Origin: CAIYOL01 sp964494805
GTDB lineage: Bacteria > Planctomycetota > Phycisphaerae > Sedimentisphaerales > Anaerobacaceae
Reading direction: 5' to 3'
NCBI GenBank assembly: GCA_964494805.1
Contig: CAZBST010000009.1
Coordinates: 24,809 to 88,808 of the forward strand
Length of the DNA stretch: 64,000 bases
The translations under genes were made by a program, and so were the position numbers. Every line of letters begins with the position of its first letter. The first letter of the stretch is position 1. Positions 1 to 8,860 of this stretch are shown here, one piece after another. The notes below the pieces were generated by a model. The model was not told the origin of the DNA, did not search any database, and saw only the letters and a list, made by a program, of their open reading frames with translations.

Positions 1-719
1 ATTTGGTCCCACGCTTGAACGAATGGCCGTAATTCCACCGGTGTAGCAATAGTGTGTGACAAAGGCTGGCTTAAGTTCCTACCTGTAATGTCGTTCATTT
101 TTGTGGTAATATCATCTACAGGCTTCATACCCCATTTCAAAATTCCAACTGTCAAGCCTATTGAAGCCGAAACAATAATAATTCCCAATATTAACAGCAC
201 TCTTAAAAAGTCACCGACATTCTCTGCAACGTATCCATTGTAAGTGCCAACAACTACATTTAGTGGTTGCTTTGCAGATGAGTTTGTCCGTGGGTCTGGG
301 TGCCTAGCCCATACAAGCCGGTATGGGATATCTCCTCGCCAGACATCAAATAATTTATGCTTGCCAACTTCAGGTGCTTCCTGTGGTCGAACAACCCAAT
401 CCAGGGGCCATTTTTCTTGCGAATAACTGGCTACATAATTTTCAAGCTCACCTTCGAACCACACACGATAAACTGGACTTTTCGAATTATCCGCTGGTCC
501 AAAAAATGCCTGGATTTCCTTGCTAGCTTCTAAAAGAGAATCATCAGAAGTCATCGAGGCAATTACCGCTTCGGCTTGAGAAAACAAGCTATTGTCTATA
601 TTATTTCTAAGTGTCTGGCGAAATTCCACATAAGCTGTAATCGAAAGCACCGTAATAATGGCAACTACCAATATCGCCACACATATTCCCAGCCTCCATT
701 TTAATGATAATGGTTGCAT
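1..719 (-). CDS. Sensor histidine kinase, N-terminal part (cut by window edge)
   Basis: Reading leftward from an ATG at 719, one open frame runs off the window after about 239 codons. It starts MQPLSLKWRLG and has a first membrane segment at about residues 10-30, an extracytoplasmic region to about 155, a second membrane segment near 165-190, and then a HAMP-like stretch (ITGRNLSQPL, TPVEFRPF). This is the layout of an OmpR-partner sensor kinase of the CusS/QseC type; the DHp and ATPase domains lie outside the window. The start is one base after the stop of the response regulator upstream, so the pair is a translationally coupled two-component operon. The ligand cannot be inferred. Confidence 0.8.
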   Translation of the reverse strand, partial: MQPLSLKWRLGICVAILVVAIITVLSITAYVEFRQTLRNNIDNSLFSQAEAVIASMTSDDSLLEASKEIQAFFGPADNSKSPVYRVWFEGELENYVASYSQEKWPLDWVVRPQEAPEVGKHKLFDVWRGDIPYRLVWARHPDPRTNSSAKQPLNVVVGTYNGYVAENVGDFLRVLLILGIIIVSASIGLTVGILKWGMKPVDDITTKMNDITGRNLSQPLSHTIATPVELRPFVQAWDQ

Positions 720-720
720 A

Positions 721-1395
721 TTAATTTTCTTTTAGAAGGTACCCCTGGCCTCGAACAGTTTCGATTAGATCGTATTTTCGGTCAGGATCGAGCTTTCGGC
801 GTAAAGCCGAAATATACACTTCTGTTACATTCGAGAAACATTCCCAGTTAAAATCATACAGATGCTCAAGCAACTCTGTTTTTGAGACGATTTGACCTGC
901 CCGCATCGCCAAGTATTCCAATGTACGGTACTCCATTGCTGTAAGACGGACTTCGCTGTTATTGAACTTGACTCTTCGGGCAACTGTATCAATGGTCAGC
1001 TTTCCAACTTCGACCTTTGGATGGGTCTGGCCATATGCACGCCGGACAAGTGCCTTGCAGCGGGCTACCAACTCTCCCATGTCGAAAGGTTTGGTTAGGT
1101 AATCATCACCACCGGTATCAAAGCCGGTTATAATGTCGGCAGAAGTGTCACGAGCGGTTAATATCAGGACAGCCACGGTCTTGCCTGCACTTCGTAATTT
1201 ACCGAGGATATCCAGGCCATCCATTCCGGGAAGCGTCAAATCCAAAATAATCAGGTCATATGAATTGGTCTTGGCCAGGTGCAGACCATCCACACCCTCA
1301 GTACATACATCAACCGCGAAGTTCGCACTTTCCTTAAGGACCTGAGCGATATTTCTGGCAAGCCGTGCTTCATCCTCGACAATCAACACACGCAT
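721..1395 (-). CDS. OmpR/PhoB-family response regulator
   Basis: A 224-residue regulator of usual family length. The receiver has the acidic pair E7/D8, phosphoacceptor D52 (LILDLTLPGMDG), T80 and K102 (LTKPF). The C-terminal winged helix (about 126-224) carries TAMEYRTLEYLA and ends with VRGQGYLL, the typical beta hairpin. It is the first gene of a two-gene leftward operon with the sensor kinase that starts one base after its stop. Similarity in form to CzcR/QseB/PhoP regulators is clear; the regulon is unknown. Confidence 0.92.
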   Translation of the reverse strand: MRVLIVEDEARLARNIAQVLKESANFAVDVCTEGVDGLHLAKTNSYDLIILDLTLPGMDGLDILGKLRSAGKTVAVLILTARDTSADIITGFDTGGDDYLTKPFDMGELVARCKALVRRAYGQTHPKVEVGKLTIDTVARRVKFNNSEVRLTAMEYRTLEYLAMRAGQIVSKTELLEHLYDFNWECFSNVTEVYISALRRKLDPDRKYDLIETVRGQGYLLKEN

Positions 1396-1693
1396 AGCTT
1401 TTGTTCACCGTATCCGATAAAGTTGCATTGTTCGTTTCTGGTATTCGAAAAACTTATTATACTACCTAACACAATACCGCAAAACTAAATATTGTCCGCT
1501 ACACGCTGTACGCTGCCCGCTATCTGTACTTCAATCAAAAACGTTGGTAGTTAAACCCCTAAAATCCATTTTTTTGAAATTTTTTTACTCCTTTCCCTAT
1601 ATCGAGTTACGAGAATCTGGCATCTTAGAATCGAGCACTTTTTTCGCATCATTCGCGCAAGTTCCTCCAATTATAGAAGGCGACGTTTCGTCG

Positions 1694-1733
1694 CCCCCGT
1701 CGTTTTACTTCGCTTTTGCGAAGTAGCGGGGGG
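1694..1733. repeat. Nested palindrome, hairpin-forming
   Basis: An inner perfect inverted repeat (ACTTCGC, four T, GCGAAGT at 1707-1724) sits inside an outer CCCCCG/CGGGGG pair. A second small hairpin, CGACG-TTT-CGTCG, lies directly before it (1681-1693). It is upstream of both flanking genes, so it is not a terminator for either one. It may be a mobile palindromic repeat. Confidence 0.5.
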
Positions 1734-1818
1734 AAAGTCTTTATAGAAAAGAAACTCTTGAAAGGAATTACTAATGAGTGGTTTCCAATAACCAATTAAT
1801 ACTGTTTATAACTTATTA

Positions 1819-1845
1819 CTCTGCGTTCTCTGCGCCCTCTGCGGT
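1819..1845. repeat. Triple CTCTGCG short repeat
   Basis: The heptamer CTCTGCG occurs three times in 26 bases (CTCTGCGTT, CTCTGCGCC, CTCTGCGGTT). This low-complexity repeat type is scattered in many environmental genomes. No function can be assigned from the sequence. Confidence 0.5.
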
Positions 1846-1878
1846 TGATATGGAGATTTTTTGCGCAGACCGGAAATT

Positions 1879-2046
1879 TCAATCAAAAATGAATCAATTA
1901 TGCAAAACAAAGCCAATTTTCAAAAACCTAAAAATTATTGTAACTCTATTAATGACAATGACTAACAGCCATAAACTTAGAACGGTGAACCGTTCAAAAC
2001 GAACCCAAACGAACCCAATTCTTGTCCCGAGCGAAGTCGAGGGATC
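1879..2046 (+). repeat. Dispersed AACGAACCC element, copy A
   Basis: This copy begins TCAATCAAAAATGAA and contains a degenerate AAAACAAAGCCAATTTT at 1904. Ninety-three bases further on it has the core AAACGAACCCAAACGAACCC (from 1997). Copy B near 28.3 kb has the same parts with the same 93-base spacing. It ends in TCCCGAGCGAAGTCGAGGGA, a quasi-palindrome related to the repeat at 18991-19018. No protein is likely to be made from it. Confidence 0.6.
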
Positions 2047-2137
2047 TATCAAAACAACTATCCGCTGTGGTGGGTAAAATTGCCCCATTGCTCAGAATGT
2101 CGTTTATTCTAATGAGGCCTGATGTACAATAGCTGTT

Positions 2138-2830
2138 ATGGAAAAATACTTACCGAATAAAAAGTGCGTTGTAATGAGCAGAGACCAGGTCCGGGCGTTC
2201 GATGCGTGGGCGATAAATATACTTGGAATACCGGGCGTAGTTTTGATGGAAAACGCCGGCCGAAGCTGTGCAGAACTTATAAAAGAAAAACTCGCCGGTA
2301 TTGCCAAACCAAAGGTCTGCATATTCTGCGGGACGGGCAACAACGGCGGCGATGGTTACGTAATTGCCCGGCATCTATCAAATAGCGGCTTCGAAGTTGT
2401 TATTGTCATCTGCGGCGACCGTAATAAAGTCAAGGGCGACGCAAAGATAAATTTAGATATCCTGGAAAAGCTGGGCCAGCCAATCGAGCAGTTGAACCTC
2501 GATGACGGCAACATCCCTGGCCGGGTTAAAACTTTTGCAGACGGCGCTGATATGCTTGTTGACGGCCTCTTCGGAACCGGATTAAGCGGGCAGCTGAGCA
2601 ATGAGTATAAACAGTTGCTCGAAAGTATAAATTCCCAGCATTGTCCTATTTTGGCGGTTGATATACCATCGGGGCTGGATTGCGATACGGGTGAGCCGTT
2701 AGGGACAGCTGTCAGGGCAAGCTACACTGTAACTTTCGTGGCGGTCAAAAAAGGATTCACGGCCGCAAAGGCAAATACCTACACGGGCGAAATTTTCGTC
2801 GCCTCGATTGGTGTTGAGCCAGCCGGCTAA
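2138..2830 (+). CDS. nnrE: NAD(P)H-hydrate epimerase (YjeF N-terminal domain)
   Basis: A 230-residue Rossmann-like protein that interconverts the R and S epimers of damaged NAD(P)HX so that the dehydratase can repair them. Family signatures are plain: MENAGR near residue 36, GTGNNGGDGYVIARHL near 66, VDGLFGTGL near 140 and DIPSGLDCDTG near 172, the last holding the catalytic/K+-site Asp. It has only the epimerase domain; the partner NnrD dehydratase is not in this window. The ATG at 2138 has a poor ribosome site. The ATG at 2174 (MSRDQVRAFD) is a plausible alternative, because the conserved part begins there. Confidence 0.9.
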   Translation: MEKYLPNKKCVVMSRDQVRAFDAWAINILGIPGVVLMENAGRSCAELIKEKLAGIAKPKVCIFCGTGNNGGDGYVIARHLSNSGFEVVIVICGDRNKVKGDAKINLDILEKLGQPIEQLNLDDGNIPGRVKTFADGADMLVDGLFGTGLSGQLSNEYKQLLESINSQHCPILAVDIPSGLDCDTGEPLGTAVRASYTVTFVAVKKGFTAAKANTYTGEIFVASIGVEPAG

Positions 2831-2839
2831 TATGTCAAA

Positions 2840-4708
2840 CTAAAACGCATCGGGTCTGGCTGACAGCGTTTTGTATCCTATAAGGTATAGGAATCTTTCG
2901 AGGTTAAATACAGGAATCGAGAGTTTTTGTGCCCGCTCTTGTATTTCCTTGTAAGAGTCAAGTTTTCTCAGGGAAGCCTCGTATCTTTCCATCGCCATTG
3001 GGTTAACTTCCATTTGTTCAAAAGTCGGCTTTTCTTGAACTATGGGGATTGTTCCAAGAACGAGGAAGTCGGTGTCGATGGAGATTTCATCGGCCACTTT
3101 GCCGCCCCATTTTCGAATGAGAGCTTTTATTTTATCGACAGCTTCATCATCGACCTCTCCATCGCCGTTAAGATCGAATTCACCTGCTACCACAAAGACG
3201 TTGGTTTTATCACTATCCCAGATTAGATTTGCAACGGAATCACCCTCGATGATGGGTTTTTTGCGACTGGAACTTATAATGCGTGCGGTTGAGATATTTT
3301 TCGCAACATTAAATACTTCGATTTCAGCTTTTCCCTTGCCGTCTCTGAGGATGGGAGTGCTTCTATCATAAACCGAGAAAGTCAAACCCCGATAAACATG
3401 GTCATCGCTTCCGAGATTGATACGGACTGTTTTTGCCGCGTCATCAATTAATACTATTTTTCCATCGGGCTTATATGCCGCTACTTCACTGTCAGGCGAC
3501 GGGACAAGTTCGCGAAGCTTTTCCAAGGCACGTTTTATTCTCTCTTCGGCGGTCGTCAATTCCGCTTCTGTTTTGAGCAGCTGCTGGCTTAGTTTTTTTC
3601 GATTGTCTTTTTCCTCGTCGAGCTGTGTCATAAGAGTCTGAACCTGCTGCTCTGAAGTTTGCTGAACCATTGTTTTAAGGTCATCGTAGTCCTTTTTGAT
3701 TTCGTCAACCTGCTGCTGATATTTTTCTTTTTCAGCCAGAAGTGTTTGTTCTTTTTCAAAACTTGCCGCCATTGCATCGTCAAAACGATTTTTCAGCTTT
3801 TCAAATTGTTCCTGGAGGAAAAGAGCCGTATTAGTAGTGCCGTCCAGCTTCGCTTTAAGTTTTTCTATTACCCTTACAAGTCCGATGGTATTGGGGTCAT
3901 CAATTTCAATGTAAGACTGCTGTTGCCGTTCGAAGTCTTCCGGCTGTGCAGGTTGCAAAGGTTGCTGCGCTTGCTGGTAACTTTCCAGGACCTCCGCCGG
4001 GGTCGGAACAATAGACAGACCGACAATCTGCTTTTCATCGTTGTAAGCGATTTTTACGTCAAGAGCGCCCTGCTCAAATTCACAGGTGACAGATACAACA
4101 TCGTAGTCCTCTTCTCTGCCGGTTCGGACGCCAATTTGTTTTTTGAAAAGCCCCATCTGGTCGACAGTCGCCTTCCATGCCTCTTCAAGTTTCTCGGGAG
4201 GCAACTCGTTTTTCAATATTTCATTGAAGTCCTCTGTCACCGCTGAAAACTGCTGATTAGCCAGCAATCCGACAAGCTCGTTGGTCGGAGCGTTTGGTTC
4301 GGCGTTCTCACCGGCTGGAACGCTTGGCTCAATTGCGAGGTGCCGCTGGGCTAATGATTCGAGTATGTCCTTGACCTTTCTATTTGCGGTGTCGACTTTG
4401 ACTTCAGCAGAGGTATCTTCCGGCAGGCCTCCAATGATTAGAGAAACCGTTTCGTCAAGATAATCGACCATTGTGCCAAGCCTGCTTTTTCGCGGCTGTT
4501 TTGCACCCACTATTGCTCCTATTTTTCGCAGTTCCGCATTGCTGGCCAGCTCATCCATCTGGCTTTGTAAAGTAGCTGCCTCCGTCCTATATTTTTCGGC
4601 CTGGAGATAAAAGATGACTGCAACGACAGTTGAGACGATAGAAAGGCCGACAAATGTTATCAAGGTATAGAGCATAGCGCTATTTTGCTGTCTTTTGCCT
4701 GCTGGCAT
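2840..4708 (-). CDS. Membrane-anchored coiled-coil protein with C-terminal BRCT-like domain
   Basis: A 622-residue protein with no family I can name over its whole length. One N-terminal membrane helix (about 12-34) is followed by Glu/Gln/Ala-rich sequence, with strong coiled-coil heptads at about 290-400. The last ~115 residues contain a Ca-loop-like segment (DLNGDGEVDD) and then WGGKVADEISIDTDFLVLG and KLSIPVFNLERFLYLIG. These two stretches match the GGK...TDYLVVG and A..LGI.I....F pattern of BRCT domains. A good Shine-Dalgarno (AAGGAG) lies 7 bases before the ATG. The anchor suggests that the BRCT-like part is outside the cytoplasm, which would be unusual. The BRCT call is by eye only. Confidence 0.7.
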   Translation of the reverse strand: MPAGKRQQNSAMLYTLITFVGLSIVSTVVAVIFYLQAEKYRTEAATLQSQMDELASNAELRKIGAIVGAKQPRKSRLGTMVDYLDETVSLIIGGLPEDTSAEVKVDTANRKVKDILESLAQRHLAIEPSVPAGENAEPNAPTNELVGLLANQQFSAVTEDFNEILKNELPPEKLEEAWKATVDQMGLFKKQIGVRTGREEDYDVVSVTCEFEQGALDVKIAYNDEKQIVGLSIVPTPAEVLESYQQAQQPLQPAQPEDFERQQQSYIEIDDPNTIGLVRVIEKLKAKLDGTTNTALFLQEQFEKLKNRFDDAMAASFEKEQTLLAEKEKYQQQVDEIKKDYDDLKTMVQQTSEQQVQTLMTQLDEEKDNRKKLSQQLLKTEAELTTAEERIKRALEKLRELVPSPDSEVAAYKPDGKIVLIDDAAKTVRINLGSDDHVYRGLTFSVYDRSTPILRDGKGKAEIEVFNVAKNISTARIISSSRKKPIIEGDSVANLIWDSDKTNVFVVAGEFDLNGDGEVDDEAVDKIKALIRKWGGKVADEISIDTDFLVLGTIPIVQEKPTFEQMEVNPMAMERYEASLRKLDSYKEIQERAQKLSIPVFNLERFLYLIGYKTLSARPDAF

Positions 4709-4866
4709 AACAAGACTCCTTAATTAAGATAAATAGAAAGTCACATATTAGGCATATTTAAGGCCGTCCAAGCATTGTATTATCGTCTAAAAAGGGTTCT
4801 AAATCAACAAAAAACTTCCGTAAGGTCTGATAATATATTCTGATTTTGATGCCGGAAGCCAATGCC

Positions 4867-4960
4867 TCAAAGTTTCTCCAAGAGGGCTGGTAACCGGGTA
4901 ATTTTGCGTATTACATATTGAGCGGCGGCATTGTTTGTCACCGGATTTCCCGTTATTAGG
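4867..4960 (-). pseudogene. Remnant of a HAD-hydrolase gene 3' end
   Basis: The last ~25 codons, ending AAAQYVIRKITRLPALLEKL and a stop, align with the end of the HAD protein at 6636-7319 (AAAQHIISKFTQLSAILEQL). The similarity continues at DNA level for about 70 bases. Upstream of this the frame no longer resembles a phosphatase. It is most simply read as the surviving 3' end of a lost paralogue. The rest of the 4709-5212 gap shows no gene. Confidence 0.6.
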
Positions 4961-5212
4961 CCGGATGATGAACTACCAAATTCGCATTTTTGCACCCGTT
5001 CCGCCTGAAAAACCTTCAAAAAGCAGCTAGAAAAAGCTTGAAACTGCATACAAACTTGATACACTATCACAAATCTCGGTTACTACGTGCATTCACAGTT
5101 TTAGAGGTAGGTTCTGAGCCACATAGAGATGTGGAACATTTTATGCGCATTGCAAAAAGCAGATAACAATGTTTCGATATAAAAGAAAGTCAATCAAGAG
5201 GGAGATGAAATT

Positions 5213-6451
5213 ATGACAAGTCTAAAAACAATATTCATTGCGATTGTTATGCTGGTCGTTTCTTCTATTGCGACCGCAGGTGTGGATTTAAGCGGCGAAT
5301 ACTGGTTCGGCAGCCTGAGTGCCAACGCAAATACACGGATTCCTTGGGGCAAACAGGGAAAAATTGTCGTAAATGGCAACAACTGGTATCAGGAGTGGGA
5401 CGATTATAACGGACATCATAGTTTTTCAAGCACTTTTACCGCAAGTGTTCAATCTGATGGCTCAGTAAACATCATTATCCTCGGGGAGCCTAATATATAC
5501 AACGTTGCCTGGAATGGCAGCGTGATGATACATGCTGATACCGCCCCTGATACCGAAAACCGTCTGGGCGTTGACATAATAGCACGCAAAGCAATCAATG
5601 TCGATTTCAATGACGTGATTGGCAACTATACTTACTTTGGCCACTGGCTGAACTGGGCAGAGAGGGCTGACAGTGTCGGCTGGGGAAACCTCGTCGTTGA
5701 TGCAAATGGCACTGCTTTTGTGACCTCGGTGGAAGATGACGGTCACCATGAAAACGGTTCCTATCAGTGGATATTTGATGATGTAAACGCCGTAATAAAT
5801 GTCCCTGGACTGCCATCCTTTTCCCTGTGTGAGAACGGCCTTATAGGAATGTCCCGTCCCGAACCTGACGCTGACAACGATTTTGGGTACAACTTCTTTG
5901 TAAGAAAAACCAGCCAAGTCATTACCCCCGATGACATAGCGGATACATACCTGATACGATTCCTCGAGTCCGCGCCGGGTGGCCAGCCGTTCACCTGCGG
6001 CAATGGGACATGCATTATTAGGCCAGATGGAACATTCAGCGTTGATGCTTATTACACCGGTGGCGAGCACGATGTCTTTGATGGAACCTATACAATTGGG
6101 CCCGGTAATACCTTTCATTTTATTCAGCATGACGTTGAAGACGGGGATGAAATATATGAGGGAATCATAAGTCCTGACTTGGGATTGATATTCTTACCTG
6201 AGTACCAGTACAGCAATCCCCCGCAGCGGACAGAAGATGACTGGATTGGCGGGGTATTCCTTGTCAGGATTGCAACTAACATTGCCGACCTGAACTGGGA
6301 TAGACACGTTGACTTTTCTGACTACGTAATCTTTGCCGAGCAATGGTTAAAGAGCAAATCTGATCTATCTGCAAACTTAAACCATGACAGCCAAGTTGAT
6401 TGGCTTGACCTCAAGATTTTCGCCGACAATTGGCTGTGGGAGACACAGTAA
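5213..6451 (+). CDS. Secreted protein with C-terminal dockerin-like repeats
   Basis: A 412-residue protein with a clear signal peptide (hydrophobic residues 5-20, cleavage after about ATA-G). The body (25-350) is rich in Gly, Asn, Asp and aromatic residues and looks like a beta-rich extracellular domain; I do not recognise a family. The C-terminus has two dockerin-type loops, DLNWDRHVDFSDYVIFAEQW and LNHDSQVDWLDLKIFADNW. These are typical of planctomycete surface proteins, where they may mediate attachment rather than cellulosome assembly. A GGGAG ribosome site precedes the ATG. It stands alone between leftward genes. Confidence 0.75.
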   Translation: MTSLKTIFIAIVMLVVSSIATAGVDLSGEYWFGSLSANANTRIPWGKQGKIVVNGNNWYQEWDDYNGHHSFSSTFTASVQSDGSVNIIILGEPNIYNVAWNGSVMIHADTAPDTENRLGVDIIARKAINVDFNDVIGNYTYFGHWLNWAERADSVGWGNLVVDANGTAFVTSVEDDGHHENGSYQWIFDDVNAVINVPGLPSFSLCENGLIGMSRPEPDADNDFGYNFFVRKTSQVITPDDIADTYLIRFLESAPGGQPFTCGNGTCIIRPDGTFSVDAYYTGGEHDVFDGTYTIGPGNTFHFIQHDVEDGDEIYEGIISPDLGLIFLPEYQYSNPPQRTEDDWIGGVFLVRIATNIADLNWDRHVDFSDYVIFAEQWLKSKSDLSANLNHDSQVDWLDLKIFADNWLWETQ

Positions 6452-6635
6452 AATTTAGATAAGCAGATTTTGCAACTATGCGTGCTTTTGGTGGAAAGTA
6501 AAGAAAATGGTTATCATTGGCATTGGCGATAATTGCGTTGATTAACAAAGCAGCTTGGCAAGTATAAATGGGAAATCCCAATTGTTTAGAGGCCGATGTT
6601 ATTTTTGCTTGGGAGACATCACAGCCACCGGGATA

Positions 6636-7319
6636 TTAGAGTTGCTCCAGAATCGCTGATAATTGGGTAAATTTGCTTATTATATGTTGTGCTGCAGCAC
6701 CGACTTTGTCGCTCGATTCTGTGTGTATGCGGGCGGGGCGGATTATCTGGATGGTCAAAAAACCTAATTTATTTGGAGTAATAAAATCCTTTTCCTCGTT
6801 GTCAGCAATGTAAACTATATTTTCCGGCTTTACGTTTAGTGCCTGCATAAGTTTTTCAAAGCCGACCGGTGAGGGCTTCCAGAATTGTCTGCCGAGCTGT
6901 TCGGTATAGATTATACACTTGAAAATTTTTTCTATTTTAAGGGCCTGGACTTTCAATTGCTGGGCAGGCAGGAAACCATCCGTCAGCAGGGCCAACGTGT
7001 ATTTTCTGCTTAGCTGCCGAAGGACATTTGCGGAATCGGCAGGCAGTTTTATTTTCGGTTTGTGGCTGCGATAAGTTTCTATCAGTTTCTGAATAATCTT
7101 GTCGTCATAGTTTATGCCGAGGTCGTCAAGAGCTGCATCAAACGTCTTTGTGCGGTTGCCGGCTGTGAATTGCTTCCATAAGCTGTCGAAAACACGCTTA
7201 GCAGATGGTGCGTCAGGCAAATCAGCGACGGACTCTGCAACGGCCCTGAAGCCGCTTCTGCAATAGTCGCGTTCATCGTAAAGGGTGTCGTCTAAATCAA
7301 AAACTACTGTTGTTATCAT
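6636..7319 (-). CDS. HAD-superfamily phosphatase
   Basis: A 227-residue class-IA HAD hydrolase. Motif I is DLDDTLYD (D8 nucleophile, D10 acid), motif II TDG near residue 114, motif III Lys in FWKPSP near 144, and motif IV ADNEEKDF near 171. All catalytic positions are present. The cap lies between about 18 and 90. The start is 21 bases after the stop of the membrane protein upstream on this strand, so the two are probably cotranscribed. The substrate cannot be told; YjjG-like nucleotidases and sugar phosphatases share this form. Confidence 0.85.
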   Translation of the reverse strand: MITTVVFDLDDTLYDERDYCRSGFRAVAESVADLPDAPSAKRVFDSLWKQFTAGNRTKTFDAALDDLGINYDDKIIQKLIETYRSHKPKIKLPADSANVLRQLSRKYTLALLTDGFLPAQQLKVQALKIEKIFKCIIYTEQLGRQFWKPSPVGFEKLMQALNVKPENIVYIADNEEKDFITPNKLGFLTIQIIRPARIHTESSDKVGAAAQHIISKFTQLSAILEQL

Positions 7320-7340
7320 ATTTTATTTCCAGTTTTAAAG

Positions 7341-8774
7341 TTAATCCTTGGCCGTTGCTATATACATATCTTCGAATCGAGTTATTTCGTAGCCGCTACG
7401 CTTCAAGACAGAAAAAAAGACGGCATGGTCTTTTGACAGCCATATCTGACGGTGAGCAGCAACAGCTTCTCGCAGCTTTTTGAACGCCCCTGCCCGTCTC
7501 TGGTTGTCACCGGTAACCAAGAAGTCCTGAGTGTCAATCCAGTAGCAGGGTGTATAGGACTTTTGAGACAGGTAATGCTCAAGAAGGATGCAGTTGGTCC
7601 AGCTACCTAAAACAATATAGCCCGGAAGAGCAACTTTGCCCATTTCTATTACTGTATTTCGGTATTCGGTATGACGCCTGCTTGTCATTATGAGTTTTGA
7701 AAATGCGACAAAGCCGTTTATAAATACAGCAAAAATTACAGCAATTACTGCGGCGTAAATAGTAAACCTGATATATGTTTTGCCGTCTGAGATTCTCAGG
7801 AGCAGACCGAGTCCCAGACCACCGACCACACAGAGCATTGCATAAGCAGGCATCTGAGGAGGTACGTCGTCGATTTTTTCAGCAAAGAATAAGGTAACAA
7901 GCCAGAGTATAAGCAGAGCAAAGGCAAAGGGTCGGAATTGTTTTCGGCCGAAAATCTCAAGCAATCCTACGACAAGAAGCGGTATGCAGAGAAAAAAACT
8001 GGAAAATATCTCGCGGCCTTCTTTAAATAGAGCCCAACGGAGATTAAAGGGGCGATTGGCAGCTTCAAACAGGCCGCGGCTGCCAAAGAAATAAGACTGA
8101 CGAACCGGAAATATCGCAATAGCAGCAGAGACTGAGAAAATTGCGCAGAACAGCAAAAGCGGACGCAAGCGGGGACGCAGTATTAGAAAACAGGGTAAGG
8201 CAAGAATCGTACTCGGCGTTATTAAGAAAGCCAAGAGAAACGACAAGCTCGCAAGGATGGGTTTGTTTAGCAACCAGAGTAAAATCGACAGGAGTAGAAA
8301 ACAAACCTGTGGAGTATATACCTCGGCGTAGATTGAATTTTCGAGAAACATATAGTGCGTAAAAAGCAGCAGACTCGAAACAACGGCTGGAATGTGTTTA
8401 CGACAAATAGTAAAAGTTATAAAGTAAACCAGCATAATACTTAAGGCGCCGAGAAAACAACTCATCAGATTTATTGCACGGTCGTCGGAGCCGGGTAAGA
8501 TGCGGATGAATCCTGCACCGAGTAAGTAGTAGCCGAGGTGTACCGGCCTGTCGGCGAAATTGAGGCTTTGCATCTGCTGCAAATAAACCGCTGCATCGCC
8601 ATTCATAAGAGCTTCTGTGCTTAAAGAGGCAAGGACAGCAAAGGTTGCCAGGAAAATTATAATACCGATGATGATATTTTTTGTTTTGCAGGGCTGGACG
8701 GTTTCGAGAAATGGGTTGGCAAAGTTATTTAGTCCGCCTTCGAACCTTTTGAGCATCAGCCTGGCATAAGTCAT
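7341..8774 (-). CDS. Polytopic GT-C-like membrane protein (DUF2723/PMT-like), copy 1
   Basis: A 477-residue protein with roughly ten membrane helices. After the first helix comes GDAAVYLQQMQSLNF, with the acidic residue expected in the first loop of lipid-linked-sugar glycosyltransferases, then HLGYYLLG and ENSIYAEVYTPQ, which recall DUF2723/PMT-type proteins. The C-terminal ~130 residues form a soluble domain. Likely role: transfer of a sugar from a polyprenyl carrier outside the inner membrane (inference). It is a tandem paralogue of the gene at 8861-10333, and their first ~125 codons are identical in DNA. It is followed by the HAD gene. Confidence 0.7.
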   Translation of the reverse strand: MTYARLMLKRFEGGLNNFANPFLETVQPCKTKNIIIGIIIFLATFAVLASLSTEALMNGDAAVYLQQMQSLNFADRPVHLGYYLLGAGFIRILPGSDDRAINLMSCFLGALSIMLVYFITFTICRKHIPAVVSSLLLFTHYMFLENSIYAEVYTPQVCFLLLSILLWLLNKPILASLSFLLAFLITPSTILALPCFLILRPRLRPLLLFCAIFSVSAAIAIFPVRQSYFFGSRGLFEAANRPFNLRWALFKEGREIFSSFFLCIPLLVVGLLEIFGRKQFRPFAFALLILWLVTLFFAEKIDDVPPQMPAYAMLCVVGGLGLGLLLRISDGKTYIRFTIYAAVIAVIFAVFINGFVAFSKLIMTSRRHTEYRNTVIEMGKVALPGYIVLGSWTNCILLEHYLSQKSYTPCYWIDTQDFLVTGDNQRRAGAFKKLREAVAAHRQIWLSKDHAVFFSVLKRSGYEITRFEDMYIATAKD

Positions 8775-8818
8775 TGTGGGCTTTCTCCGGGTATATTCTG
8801 GGGTATACTAAGGTTTAT
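8402..8818. repeat. 417-bp identical tract, copy 1
   Basis: These bases are identical to 9961-10377 by direct comparison. The tract covers the first ~124 codons of the membrane protein and 44 bases of upstream DNA. Outside it the two genes differ progressively. This pattern fits recent gene conversion or a recent duplication under unequal selection. Confidence 0.9.
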
Positions 8819-8860
8819 TCGGATAAATGTCAATTTCCCGTTCCGTGGTTTCAGTTTGTC

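Larger units (their letters stand above)
1396..2137. other. Repeat-rich spacer without a credible gene
   Basis: Between the divergent regulator operon and nnrE lie 740 bases with no convincing CDS. Short open frames here have no start signals and overlap repeats. The stretch holds a nested palindrome (1694-1733), a triple CTCTGCG-type repeat (1819-1845), and one copy of a dispersed element (1879-2046). Together they suggest accumulated non-coding repeats rather than regulatory DNA alone. Confidence 0.6.

Noticed and set aside
5462..6130. A 222-codon minus-strand frame
   Set aside because: It is fully antisense to the dockerin-type secreted protein, which has the signal peptide and repeats. 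No ribosome site or family fits the antisense frame.
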